64,000 nucleotides of DNA. Source: Spongilla lacustris. Lineage: Eukaryota; Porifera; Demospongiae; Spongillida; Spongillidae. Positions 24,401 to 36,009 of this stretch are shown here, in pieces (positions within the stretch are counted from its first letter, which is position 1; each line of letters begins with the position of its first letter). The DNA is taken from contig OX442424.1 of assembly GCA_949361645.1 (NCBI GenBank), positions 2,074,975 through 2,138,974 on the forward strand. Reading direction: 5' to 3'. Below the pieces are notes generated by a model that worked only from the letters and a program-made list of their open reading frames with translations, was not told where the DNA came from and did not search any database. The position numbers were made by a program, and so were the translations under genes.

Positions 24401-27400
24401 TTCAGTAGCACCTTGTCCCCTTTTGACTGCTATGTCCTTGGTTACATTGTGGTAAACAGCCAATCGCCATGGACACTGGCATTCAATGGGTGTGGCATCA
24501 GCAGCAAGGGTGTGGAGATGCTTCTACAGCACAGGGTGAAAGGTCAAAATGCACTATCCAGAGTGAGGAAGCTGAGGTTTTGGAGCAATCCTGTTCATGA
24601 CAGAGGGGCAGAGTGTATAGGTGAGCTTGTGTAGAGGGGCAGAGTGTATAGGTGTGCCTGTGTAGAGGGGCAGAGTGTATAGATGAGCCTGTGTAGAGGG
24701 GCAGAGTGTATAGGTGAGCCTGTGTAGAGGGGCAGAGTGTATAGGTGAGCCTGTGTAGAGGGACAGAGTGTATAAGTGAGCCTGTGTAGAGGGGCAGAGT
24801 GTATAGGTGAGCCTGTGTAGAGGGGCAGAGTGTATAGGTGAGCCTGTGTAGAGGGACAGAGTGTATAGGTGAGCCTGTGTAGAGGGGCAGAGTGTATAGG
24901 TGAGCCTGTGTAGAGGGGCAGAGTGTATAGGTGAGCCTGTGTAGAGGGGCAGAGTGTATAGGTGAGCCTGTGTAGAGGGGCAGAGTGTATAGGTGAGCCT
25001 GTGTAGAGGGGCAGAGTGTGTAGGTGAGCCTGTGTAGAGGGGCAGAGTGTATAGGTGAGCCTGTGTAGAGGGGCAGAGTGTATAGGTGAGCCTGTGTAGA
25101 GGGGCAGAGTGTATAGGTGAGCCTGTGCAGTGGCTATGAAAGGGAGAAAAGATATACATGTAAAAGGCACAGAGTTCATACTTTGTTTATCCAAGACCTA
25201 GCCACTGTTGATTTAACATCAGAGATGGGGCAATTCCCTTTGGAATCAGAATCATCTCCTTCAGATTGTCTGGCAGACAAGTCTTCTCCCTTCCTTACAA
25301 TGATAGTTCCTGGCAATCACTCAGGTCCACCAACATAGAACTCACCATACTCTTAGTGGACTTCATGTGTCCAGCCTGCTTGACACTCCCACCCCCCACC
25401 CCCACCAATCCCACCACTCCTACCCCCACCCCCACCCCCACCACCACCACTCCCACCCCCACCACGCCCACCCCCTCCACCCCCCACCCCCACCCCACCC
25501 CCAGCACTCCTACCACTCCCACCACTTCCTCTTTTGCAACTAATCCAACCTTTGCATGTACCATCCAAGGTGCCATATTGATAGTAGCATAGGCCAGGAG
25601 TAGAGGGGACCCTACTGGACCAGGAGTAGAGGGGACCCTAATGGGCCAGGAGTAGAGGGGACCCTAATGGGCCAGGAGTAGAGGGGACCCTAATGGGCCA
25701 GGAGTAGAGGGGACCCAAATGGCAGTTATGGTTACCATGCAGTCAGCCCTTGCTGGTCAAGGGTATGTGGTTAGAAGCCCAAAGGATGCTGCCCACAAAT
25801 AGTGGTTTGAGCTGCAGCAGTGCAAACATGTGTACACAATAAGCATGTGGTGGTCAGGAAGACAAGGTATGCCAGCAGCAGTGGTTGTGACTCCAGTCCA
25901 CCCACCAACCCCTTCATTGTCCTGCATACCATAATATTGTTATATTCTAATCAGTATCCTTTAGAAGTTACATCAGCTAGAGGGGCTTGAATGGATGTGA
26001 GTGTTCCCCAGAAGCTTTTCTTAAGTTTTTAAAATTGATCACACATTACCCTTGGGGGAAGGAACCCAAGGGTAACGCACATTTGCTTACCTCTAACTCT
26101 CAATACATATAATGGATACGCACAACTCCTTCACTGTGTGGCATCATTATCTGATCCCAACATTTGCCATGTTATACACGTAAGGTGATGCTTGCACAGA
26201 CAGACATTAAGCTATAGACATGATCTGCTTGCATTTTACCAAACATTAAACCAAGTTTAGTACCACACCTTAATAGCAAACTGTCTCAGTCTAGTTATGA
26301 CCTACATGTATCCTAATTTAAGAAGGCTGTTAAAATGGAGTTGACTGCATGTATCCCCCTACTGTAATAGTAGGTCCACCCACACCATAGTTACTGACTA
26401 CTATATAGGGGAATGTGTGTTGAACCTGTACTACCATGGCTACTCACACACAAACACCACAACACATTGGCTTGGGCATATGTGTGGTCACATTGGCTTG
26501 GGCATATGTGTGGTCACATTGGCTTGGACATATGTGTGGTCACACTGGGCTTGGGCATATGTGTGGTCACATTGGCTTGGGCATATGTGTGGTCACACTG
26601 GTGTGTGGTCACACTGGCTTGGGCATATGTGTGGTCACATTGGCTTCCAAGGACATATGTGTGGTCACATTGGCTTCCAAGGACATATGTGTGGTCACAT
26701 TGGCTTGGACATATGTGTGGTCACACTGGCTTGGACATATGTGTGGTCACATTGGCTTGGACATGTGTGTGGTCACATTGGCTTCCAAGGACATATGTGT
26801 GGTCACATTGGCTTGGGCATATGTGTGATCACATTGGCTTGGACATTACTTTCTTTTTCTGCTGCAGGTGAGGCAATGAAAAACAATGACTGTGTTACTG
26901 AACTGGAGCTTTCAAGTGGCGGAATAACATCTGCAGCATTGAAACAGCTGTGTGTATCTCTCCATGGTAACATCACCTTGACTACGTTGGACATATCAAA
27001 CAATCACTTCATGGACTCGGACATTCGTGGTTAGCATACTACAGGGGCGATAAAAACTTGGGAGAGGGAAGTAAAGGCAGAGGTGGTGTGTGTGTGTGGA
27101 GATGGTGATGTGGGATGGGGAGGTGATGTGGGAAGGTTGGATCGGGAGGTGGTGTGGGAAGGTGGGATGAGGAGGTGATGTGGGAAGGTGGGATGGGGAG
27201 GTGATGTGGGAAGGTGGGATGGGGAGGTGATGTGGGAAGGTGGGATGGGGAGGTGGGGTGGGAAGGTGGAGTGGGGAGGTGGGGTAGGAAGGTTATACAT
27301 GATATTGTTGTTGGGCACTTAGGTTCCAATTTATCGTTAGTGGGTGTTAGAATCTCCTATTTCAGGATGTCATTAATTGCCTATGAGCAAACACAAAACG

Positions 27401-29216
27401 TAGAATAATTAAATGCCCAACTAATGAAATACCTTCGGCAGAACTTTACAGGAACACTCACAAGTTCACCTGAAATGAATTGTGCATGATCTCAATTAGC
27501 AACTTTACAATTTTCACTGTGTAGAAATCTGATTTTAAAAAGAATAAGTGAACAAGGGATATAGTTTTACTGCTTAACGAAATTTTAAGAGGAAAGGCAT
27601 ATACCGTACTGCCAAGACGTTTTGGCGACAACTAGTTGGTGGAAAGTTCCGCCAACCGTGTCGCCATCGCTTAATATTTAATTTTCTCTGACAACAAGTT
27701 ATCCGTGTCGCGGAGGGGGGCGGGGAGAGGAGCATTCTGCATGTAATTAAATAGCTAGCTGTAGACGATATTTCCGCCAATTATAAATCACCTTAAATTT
27801 AATGATCCTGAGACTTCCGCCAATTGAAAATCGCCAGTTAGTTAAAATAAATCGTTTTGGCTCCGCCAAACAGTTCTCTCCGCTATTATGTCTTGGCAGT
27901 ACGGTAGCAGTTATGATGGTAAAGTCCCCCAGACCGAACATTGCCCCGGACTGTATACCCTATGACACCGGCATGGAATTCCAACTTCCATTATAATATT
28001 CACAACATGTGTGCATACCAGCCAATACAGTGCCTGCTCGCTAACATTGGGGAGTTAAGCACACTGTCCATCTGTAGTGGTGTAGTGGTGTAGAGCGAGT
28101 AAGCTTGTTAAATACACTGGCAGTCTGCCTAACTCCCAATGCATTTAGGCTTATGTAACGTATCTGTGAGGTCAAGCATGCATAATTGCTGTACTAGTAC
28201 TCAGAATGTGAATGACGATAGTGTGTTTCTGCTTTTTCAAAGTATTAATGCCAACTTTATATGCTGCACTTAATTGCAGCTGATATGTGAAACACTAGCT
28301 CAGATGCCTTTATAAAACATTCAAAAGGGTGCCGCATGCATTTCATAAGCCAATGTGTTATTAGCAAAGGAAAATACTGCTTAGCTGTGGTTATAGATTG
28401 TTACATTTCAGCATCAGAATTACTGTATCAAATGTGTGAGTAATTTTATGGGCTGTTGAACATGTAGCATAATTAAGGCGTTGGTGCTTTTACATATCCA
28501 CATGCCCTCAGGTCTGCAACAGTTGCTGGCGAAGAACAGGAGTCTCACAAGATTGAACATTTCTTTGTGCAAGATAGGCCCTACTGGCGTTAAGGAAATC
28601 TGTTCTGCCTTATGTGGAAATACCACACTGACTGTATTGGAGATGTCTGGAAACACTTTTGACATGCAAAGTGTTGCTGCCTTTGGTATGATTACCACCA
28701 CAGGCTATCACTATTTTTCCCTCCCCCTCCCCCTCCCCCTCCCTCTCTTTCTTCAATTGTGGCATGCTTTAAATATGAACAGCCATATATGCTGCTTCTC
28801 CAATGCATTGTGTGTTAACAATGACTTGCACCAACCCTCTCCTATCTGTAGGCCGGGCCATTGAAGGCAACAGATCACTGGCTGAGCTAAAGCTGATCAA
28901 GTGTGGTCTCGATGATGACATGATGCAGTGCCTAGCCCAGGGCATCGTGAAGTGTTCCTTGAGGCTCCTGGATGTCTGCAATAATCCGTTCTCAGTGGGA
29001 GGGGCGAAGGCTCTTGCAGAGCTCATGAGGAACCATAAGAGCATCGAAGATGTTTGGGTCTGGAGCGAGAACCTGTCATGTGACGGTGTGCGCTGCTTGC
29101 TTGAAGCTGTGAAGTCTAATGTTCGAATCAAGAAGTTGCTGCTGAATTCTAGCATCAGAGATCAGATGGAGCTGGTGCAGTTTGCAGACCTTGAAGGCAG
29201 AGTTGTTTACAACTGA
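21089..29216 (+). CDS. NOD-like receptor: DEATH-NACHT-LRR
   Basis: Eight exons: 21089-21107, 21200-21457, 21529-21761, 22131-22983, 24009-24620, 26868-27029, 28512-28685 and 28852-29216. They give 2676 bases (891 residues), with all phases consistent. The ATG (MDDVDT) sits 16 bases after an AG acceptor, so a 5' UTR intron is likely. DEATH spans about 7-80 (LSENIGHDWKCLGRGLGFGK). A linker (93-170) carries a run of six K. NACHT begins near 178, with Walker A GAPGVGKS (185-192), Walker B LLILDGYDELP (258-268) and VVVTSRSSA. A winged-helix-like region and CNFLHKTLQEYMAAF follow. RNase-inhibitor-type LRRs fill 659-891 (NITLTTLDISNNHF, RSLTRLNISLCKIG, NTTLTVLEMSGN, SLRLLDVCNNPF). By family, these cytosolic receptors oligomerise on sensing a ligand and recruit partners through DEATH. 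The exon 6 donor GTTAGC is weak, but the junction keeps frame and LRR spacing. Confidence 0.93.
21790..22100. repeat. Pyrimidine mirror tract in NLR intron 3
   Basis: About 300 bp of almost pure C/T on the plus strand, made of TCCTTTCCTTCCCTCCTCCC-like units. It ends 30 bases before the NACHT exon acceptor. Such tracts can form triplex DNA (general knowledge). Confidence 0.93.
22984..23340. repeat. TG-rich minisatellite in NLR intron 4
   Basis: Starts at the donor of exon 4 (G|GTGTGTG). Imperfect units contain TGTGTGTCATGTGTTTGTG and TCCTGTGTATGTGATG, with a larger duplicated block of about 150 bp (22995-23170 resembles 23160-23310). Confidence 0.9.
23349..23635. mobile_element. 287-bp MITE in NLR intron 4
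   Basis: TIRs AGGCCAGCATAC...GGGCGACTTCCTGC and the reverse complement of AAGGTCGGCATACACGGGGC. TA is on both flanks. Subterminal copies of TATTCATTTGAGTTGCAT occur in both orientations. Confidence 0.75.
23708..24006. repeat. (TCC)n pyrimidine tract abutting exon 5
   Basis: Nearly 300 bp of TCC/TTCC/CCC units running straight into the acceptor CTCTCAG of NLR exon 5, so the tract itself is the polypyrimidine tract of that splice site. Confidence 0.95.
24590..25128. repeat. 31-bp minisatellite that repeats the exon 5 splice donor
   Basis: About 17 units of GAGGGGCAGAGTGTATAG plus GTGAGCCTGTGTA. The first unit is the end of exon 5 (AGAGTGTATAG|GTGAGC), so every later unit carries a copy of the same donor site. 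It fills the first 0.5 kb of NLR intron 5. Confidence 0.96.
25385..25525. repeat. CCACCC/CCACTCC simple repeat
   Basis: C-rich low-complexity tract of CCCACC and CCACTCC units in NLR intron 5. Confidence 0.9.
25588..25716. repeat. 26-bp minisatellite, 5 copies
   Basis: Units of AGGAGTAGAGGGGACCCTAA followed by TGGGCC in NLR intron 5. Confidence 0.93.
25717..26459. other. NLR intron 5, unique part
   Basis: No exon, repeat or element recognised in this stretch. Confidence 0.5.
26460..26850. repeat. 26-bp minisatellite in NLR intron 5
   Basis: About 15 imperfect units of GGCATATGTGTGGTCACATT followed by GGCTTG, with longer variants containing TTCCAAGGACAT. It ends 15-20 bases before the acceptor of exon 6. 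Confidence 0.93.
27080..27295. repeat. 26-bp minisatellite in NLR intron 6
   Basis: About 8 units of GGGAAGGTGGGATGGGGAGG followed by TGATGT. Confidence 0.93.
27604..27904. mobile_element. 301-bp MITE in NLR intron 6, TA target
   Basis: TIR CCGTACTGCCAAGAC, matched at the right end by GTCTTGGCAGTACGG, with TA on both sides. Subterminal TTCCGCCAA and TTGGCGGA-like words occur several times. Confidence 0.8.
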
Positions 29217-30082
29217 ACTTGCTGTGTGTGCCCTTCTCCTCAGCAGTTAATGGCTCCACCAAGAGGAGAGATATGCAGGCCATATTCATACCTGGATACA
29301 TGCTAGCCTCAAGTCACTGTGAATACTTCTCTCAGAAGGGAAAGGCCAGCTGGTTTTTGTTCTATGATTCCAAGATGGGTTTATATGTAAGAGAATGCAT
29401 AAATTACGGCACTACGATGCTGACCAATGATTGAGCAAAATGAAATAACCAGGCTGGAAATCTTTCCTGTATTTGGAACATATTTGTTGACTTTAGTACT
29501 GCAATTATCCTTACAATATAACTGGTCTACACTGTACATGCAAGTACTTGTATGTTTAAGTAATAAGTGGCATGGGTACTTGACGTTGTTTGGGACAAGG
29601 TATCATATGCCATTCTGTTTCTTCTGGTTGGTTAAGACCTAAATAGCATTGAGAATTCAATTCATTTTGCAGAGGCCATTATACTGTCTAAAAAAATAAG
29701 TTCACATACATTGCATCCCTTTTGCTGAGTGTAATACTGCACGAACGTTGGGTCTGATGGGCAATATGAAACAGCTTTGCATGTAAACATATTTAATAAA
29801 GTTGTACCATGTGAGATTAACCAGGCTGACTTCTTTCCTCATTCTTGGCATTATGTAAAATGTAACAAAAAAGCGTGAAATCATTGCACATTCTCTGCAT
29901 GTGATATATTTATATTATTGTCCATTGTATGAACAGAAGGTGTTTAAAAAAACTCAGTGTGGCCACTGATTGCTAAAATCAGACTTAATGGTACTTAGTG
30001 GTTAGTTGTTTATAGAATTCGTGGTCAGGTCTCTACATGTACCTGGCTCTGTGGAGGGGCCAGTGATGTTACCACAGGATAT
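29217..30082 (+). other. NLR 3' UTR and flank
   Basis: No further exon found. AATAAA at 29795-29800 is a candidate polyadenylation signal, about 580 bases past the stop. An acceptor-like CTTCTCCTCAG at about 29233-29243 follows the stop and is probably not used. Confidence 0.45.
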
Positions 30083-30234
30083 TATAGACCCTTTTCCATT
30101 GTGGGCGTATAAACAAATAAGCGTCACAAAATGTGGGCGTATAAACAAAATCAACGTTACGTCAGCGTCACGTGCACGTCCAAAACAAAACATTTGATAC
30201 AAAAATCGTCGTGCAATTGGGAAGTACATGGTCC

Positions 30235-31402
30235 CAGCGCCAGGTTAACCGGGGCGCAGCTGGCGCAAAAGCGCCAGGCCCACCGACGATAGGGGCCCAT
30301 TAATCCACATATGTACACGCCCACAATGGATGAATTTAATTAGTTAATAAGTGCAACATGCTCATGCGCGTGTGTTAAAGGCCCGGCGAATCGGCCCAAC
30401 GGAACACCCATATAAAAATGTACCACCTCGCCACAGTATGTAAGGTGCGCATTTTATTGACAGCTTCCACTACAGTTGCCGACAGTTGCAGAACGGAGCT
30501 TTTCAGAATTGAAGCTTATAAAGTCTTTTCTGAATCCATCAGTCACGGAAGATATTAGCTTTGATTTGATCGAAATGAAACTGCAGCATTCTTGGACTGG
30601 TGGATCGGGGGAAGCAAGTACTTCTTGTTGTATTGTATCTATTTTTAGCATGTTACTTAGTACGCAATACACAGGGAAAAAACGCGTCGAATCAGGCCGT
30701 TTTGATTTTATAAAGGATTTTTTAAAATTCTCTATGATTGAACATAAAAATTCATTTGCCAATGTATGTGATATCACGTATTGATTCCAAAATGATTCCA
30801 CGCGTTTTTTTCCTGTGATAACTATGCTGTTTTTGTGACTTAAAAAGTGCAAAAGTTGCAAAGCGGCTGGGGCTCCGCCCCAGACCCCGATGGCCCATAT
30901 CCGGACATCCGTGCTGGGGGGAGGCGTACCCCGGTATCCTTGCCTGTCGCATCACCCCCACCCTCGCCCCGAAATCCTGAATCCGTCCCTGCTATGCAGT
31001 ACTAAAATTTAGTACATTGATCAGTTGATTCGTTTTCATCCGTTGAAGCTAGAACTACAAAAATCGCTTTCATGCATAAGGTAATTCTTTTGCATGTGTA
31101 TCTTCATTAAAAAGATTGCATGCATGTGCGTGCTGTGTTCGAAACAAACCAGCTACGCGTGGTGGAAACCGTCCAAACCCGGAAAATGCACCCTCGAGCG
31201 AGGATGGAGGGGCCGCCAAGACCCTTTTTGCCTAGGGCCGCCAAATATCTAACGCCGGCCCTGCTGGGCCCAACGCAAGGGGAACCCCCCCCCCCCCCCC
31301 CCCCCCCCCCTCCCCCGCTTGCATTTATACGAGGCAGGGTTGCAGGGGCCCACAAAATTTACCCTGCGCCAGGCCCATTAAACGGTTAATCCGGCACTGC
31401 TG
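30235..31402. mobile_element. Nested hAT-like element
   Basis: The left end CAGCGCCAGGTTAACCG and the right end (reverse complement CAGTGCCGGATTAACCG, 3 bases in from the boundary) match, and ATGGTCC is duplicated at 30228-30234 and 31403-31409. The interior has a poly-C tract (about 31287-31310) and one transposase scrap. Confidence 0.65.
30470..30600 (+). pseudogene. hAT transposase C-terminal (dimerisation) relic
   Basis: The frame reads LPTVAERSFSELKLIKSFLN and then TEDISFDLIEMK. This resembles the conserved ERSFS-L-IK segment near the C-terminus of hAT/ZMYM-type transposases. No other part of a transposase is seen, which agrees with its place inside a hAT-like element. Confidence 0.55.
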
Positions 31403-31690
31403 ATGGTCCTGACGTAAATCTGGCCATTTTGTAACACAATGCCGTATGGGTCGGAAAAAACATCTTCATTCACTTGCTGCTTCTGAAAATATCATCTTTG
31501 CGCCAAAAAATCCAAACGATTAACATACAACCGATGATATATGTACAATGGTTTTGGGCGCGCACGTGACGTTTATATGTTTATACGCCCCTGTCTTATG
31601 ACGTTTTCTGTTTATACGATGACGTTTTCTGTTTATACGATGACGTTTATTTGTTTATACGCCCACAATGGAAAAGGGTCTATACAGGGT

Positions 31691-32139
31691 GTTGCTTTTC
31701 AATCAATATACAGTACTTCCTTAATAGGATTGTCAATCTATGAATGTACAATATACATGTATGACCACATTACTTTAATTAATGACATGATTTATAAACT
31801 GTCAAATAACCTTTATGAAAAAGTGGTTGGCATTTTACTAGTTAATATTCAAAACAAACTTGAAAATGCTAAATGACAATTTTAACTTTGACTCACTGCA
31901 TAATCTAATACCAAACCAAATGGTTTAATGATGAACTAATTACTGATGGCTATTAAAATTAGTTATCTCATAACAGCTTCAACTTTAATAACTTTAATGC
32001 AAATTATGGTCTTGACTCTATAGAACAATTTGAACTTAGTAATTTGAAATCAGTACTGTTCCATAAATCTTGCGTCCAATAGACTTTTAAGTAATATAAT
32101 ACACAGGTACTGGATACACAGGGATACACTATATACACT
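31691..32139. other. No feature recognised
   Basis: AT-rich sequence between the TA element and the family B retrotransposon. It may include the retrotransposon's 3' UTR. Confidence 0.4.
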
Positions 32140-35000
32140 ACATGCCCAATACAGAGCCTGAGAGGCAGCATTGCCGTGCTGTAGTGCAATGGACACCTAT
32201 TGGAGAAGGAATGAGAGGGACTGGGGATCATGTGTCATGCTCTGCTGACGCCTGCTGATATCCGTGAGCAAACTGAGAGCATCAGGGCCAAGGGCACCTG
32301 AGGTCTCAATTGCAATTGGTACAAAATGGTGGGATTTGGACAGCAGAGCATATTTCTCCTTCTTCCTGGCTTCAGCAGCTGTGGCTACAGCTCTAGCTTC
32401 CCTTGTGGCATCTGCTATGTATGAGGCTGCGAAGGTGTCCACACAAGTAAAGTCCCAAACAAGACACTGGCCAGACTTCCATGGGGACAATGGAACAACC
32501 ATCAGGTCGCTTGCCATCTGATCTGTATAGGCCGATGGGTTCAAGTGTTGATGGAACATTTTTTGCTGCTAGAGCCCTATGTATGATGGCATTGATAGCA
32601 GCATGCCTCGAAAAACGACCTTGGCTTTTGATGCAGCTGAGCCCATGAGTAGCTAGGGCATCAACATGACCTCCATAGTGGTGGCAGATGTGGGGTTGAC
32701 AGAGAGGTGTACCCAGACGGAGACCAACAGCTATCCTGGTTGTGTGATCATCCATTCGCAGGCCTAGGGAAGAGATAGGGAGGGCATGCAACCAGGCCCC
32801 AGACTCTTTAGTGGCTGCAGCCAGTAACCTGGCACGAGACCTGCAGTCAGAGGCACCCCGTAGGAGCTGATCATATGTCACTTCCATGTGAGGGAGGTTC
32901 CATGCCTTTTGTCTGGAAGATGAAGGAGAGACAGGAGGTGGATTGTTGTGACCCTCTCTCCACTGAATAACAGCGGCATCAACAGCTAATTATAAGTATG
33001 GAATGCCAGAAAACCGAGCAGGCAAAATTTGGTTGATGAGGTTGTAGGAACCAGCAGCTGAGGCCAAGAAGGCAGAAGGTGCAAGCTGAGAAGCTCTACG
33101 AACCCCAATACCACCAAAACAGACTGGCAGAGTGGCCTGGGACCAAACTGACTTGCAAGAAAAATCAATATTCAGAACTTCAGTCAGAGTGCTGCGCAAT
33201 TCAGCATCATTAACCGCCAAGCAAGGAGATGTAAAACAAGGAGCTGTCCTGAGGATATACAAAATCTTAGGGATGGCAAATGAGTGGCGGAGCAGAATCA
33301 AGTCATCCTGGCTGCTCAGGAGGCTCAGGCGTGATTTCATTTTCCTGAGTGCTTCCACTTTATCGAGCAATGCTTCATCAACAGACAAACCAATTGGTGA
33401 GCCCAGCAAAGTAGCAGTGTCGGGCCTGACTCTACAAAGGTCAGGTGCCAGGTGCAAAAGAGCAAGACCAGCTTGATCTGCATAGATGAGTATAATTCTG
33501 ATTTGTGATGGTTAAGCTCCAGACCATCGGCAGCAGCTTCTCTTTCAATCATCTTAAAATCATCACATACATCTGCCTCATTGCCACCTTAGGTTGCATC
33601 ATCAAGATAGAATATGCGAAACTCAGAACGTAACATCTGTGTCAAGGGAAAGATAACAAGGCAGAACAACAAAGGACCAAGAGGGTCACCTTGTTGTACC
33701 CCTTCAGCAGAGCTGATGATGGTGTCATGAAAATAGAGGGAAGAAGAGGCTGAATAGCAGGAGTAGATAAAGGGGAACAGCTCTGGGGTGTGTAGCTTAG
33801 CAATTTCAAGCATTTTATCCCTCCTTATGCTGTTAAATGCATTTTTGAAGTCTAGCTTGAGGATGACATGATCTGGATGGAGGTTAGCAAGGTAACGTCT
33901 AGCAGAGTGGGCAGCAGCTTCTGCACCCAGAGGAGTGCCATACCCAAGTTGAACTAGGGATAGTAAAGCACCCATGCGCTCCATAACTGCCATGCTAGCA
34001 CTTAGCAGCTAGACGACGAAAGGTACATCCCACTGCAATTGGTCGCAATCCACCATCCCTTTTTTTCAGGGCTACCAATGATGCACCAAACAGAAAGGGA
34101 CGAACTACTATGACAGGAGTGTTTCCAGACAGGACAAGATTTGTAAATGCAGTAAGGCTGCGGAGGAGAGACACACCACCTGGACCAGCTGTGGAGCTGG
34201 TAAGGTCTAATAGATGTTGGGGGCGAAGGCAGTCAGGGCCACCAGCAGAGCCTTTGGGGAATGAACGGATAGCTTGTCTGATATCACATTCATTTACAGA
34301 CAGAACTCCCTCCAAATCATCATGATCAGGAGGTGATGGTAAAGTAGTTTTGGGATGTGCAGCTGGATGCTTGGATCTCAATGCTGCTATGGTGGTAGCA
34401 TCAGGATCTGCAAAGGTGTCATCTGAGCAGGTTAACCTGACAGCGCCTCTAAAGTCACCTTCCTCGAGTTTGGCTGATACTCTATCTTCCAATAGATCGG
34501 TATTGTCTTTCACCATTTTGGGGGGTTTGAATCTTGTTGGTTCGTCGCATTCATCATTAAGTTGACGATTAAACTGAGTAGTTAATGACCAACGGCGACC
34601 ACCGTGCTTAGGTACCCTTAGGCATCTACTGGCGAAGTATAGAAGGCGCTTCCAGGACGTTGTGTCATTAGATGCCACTACACCGTCCAAAATGGCGGAC
34701 AATTTCATAGCCGCAGAATTGCGCGAAGAACGCGGGATCTTCTTTAAAATACTCTGAATCGCGGAGGGGCTTGAAAAGATGTTTGTGTGACAGTAGTGGA
34801 CGCATTTGAGGACGCAGAGGTGGATGGTACTGCATACAAAGATGCAGTAGGTTGGGTGAGCGCCAAATTGCTGGGCAAAATACCTGAACCTGGACAGCGG
34901 CGCTGGACTGGGCCATGAGTGAGGATGGTACCATCTAACTTAACAGGCATGATTCTAAGACAAACAGAACACGCAGCACGTAACCGTGTACTGTCACTTT
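32140..35000 (-). pseudogene. RLE-type non-LTR retrotransposon, family B, near full length but degenerate
   Basis: Read on the minus strand the domains come in order. First an N-terminal zinc finger (CSVCLRIM, LTHGPVQRRCPGSG) at about 34971-34880. Then the RT: LRPIAVG, motif A LKLDFKNAFNSIRRDK, motif B GVQQGDPLGPLLFC and motif C IFYLDD. Then LLGSPIG and LRHSFAIPKILYILRTAP. Next a CCHH-like finger (CQPHICHHYGGHV, THGLSC) and an endonuclease-like region (SDGKRPDG, WDFTCVDTFAASY, VPIAIETSGALGP). Frame changes near 34710, 33990, 33590, 33460 and 32890 show it is dead. The C-terminal TSGALGP sequence differs from the YGGWG of the copy at 16602, so this is a separate family. Confidence 0.88.
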
Positions 35001-35584
35001 TCGCGTAACAGGTCCATGGATAAAATGTGATTATATAATTATCACCTCTAATATAAGAAAGTCTGTAAGTAAAAATGACCATAGCATATTGATGGATAAT
35101 TTAAAAAATACAGCTGTGGAGTGAAGTGTGTGATGGTGCCAGCAACAGTTTTAATTCAGTATAACTCAGGATTGAAGTTAATTAACCATTTGATTTCATA
35201 CAAATAACTGGTACACACAAACGATCATATTAATAGTCTATCACATCAATGTCAGCAGTAACTTGCAATATCGGATTTCATTATAATATACATTACAGTA
35301 GTTAGCAAAATTTGTCAAGATTAAAGTTAGAATAATAATTTATTTTCTGTAACTTACTAAGTTGAATATACTGAGCTATTACATTTAAGGTAATAATGCT
35401 CACAATTGTTGAACCTGTTGCGTGAAACTGATTTTCATAAGCATCTACTATTAAATAAAGTAAGAACCACTATTAATTTTGATATGGTTTTAAAATTATG
35501 TAATAGTTTTTATTATTATTACTACTAATAAAAATAATAATAATATAACATATGACTAAATAACAACAACATGATACTTATCCT
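35001..35584. other. AT-rich, no feature recognised
   Basis: Low-GC sequence; may contain the 5' UTR of the family B copy. No coding or repeat signal. Confidence 0.4.
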
Positions 35585-35587
35585 AAC

Positions 35588-35996
35588 ACTCACTCACTCA
35601 CTCACTCACTCACTCACTCACTCACTCACTCACTCACTCACTCACTCACTCACTCACTCACTCACTCACTCACTCACTCACTCACTCACTCACTCACTCA
35701 CTCACTCACTCACTCACTCACTCACTCACTCACTCACTCACTCACTCACTCACTCACTCACTCACTCACTCACTCACTCACTCACTCACTCACTCACTCA
35801 CTCACTCACTCACTCACTCACTCACTCACTCACTCACTCACTCACTCACTCACTCACTCACTCACTCACTCACTCACTCACTCACTCACTCACTCACTCA
35901 CTCACTCACTCACTCACTCACTCACTCACTCACTCACTCACTCACTCACTCACTCACTCACTCACTCACTCACTCACTCACTCACTCACTCACTCA
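35588..35996. repeat. (CTCA)n tetranucleotide satellite, about 102 copies
   Basis: About 409 bp of uninterrupted CACT/CTCA repeats. In the minus direction it directly follows the 3' end of the second family B retrotransposon copy. Confidence 0.99.
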
Positions 35997-36009
35997 CACA
36001 ATATACATA

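Larger units (their letters stand above)
30087..31680. mobile_element. 1.6-kb TIR element, TA/TATA target, host of a nested hAT
   Basis: TIR GACCCTTTTCCATTGTGGGC then GTATAAACAAATAA, repeated inverted at the right end. TATA lies on both sides, so the target is TA or TATA. The motif GTTTATACG with GACGTTT is iterated near both ends. Most of the interior is a second, nested element. Confidence 0.82.
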
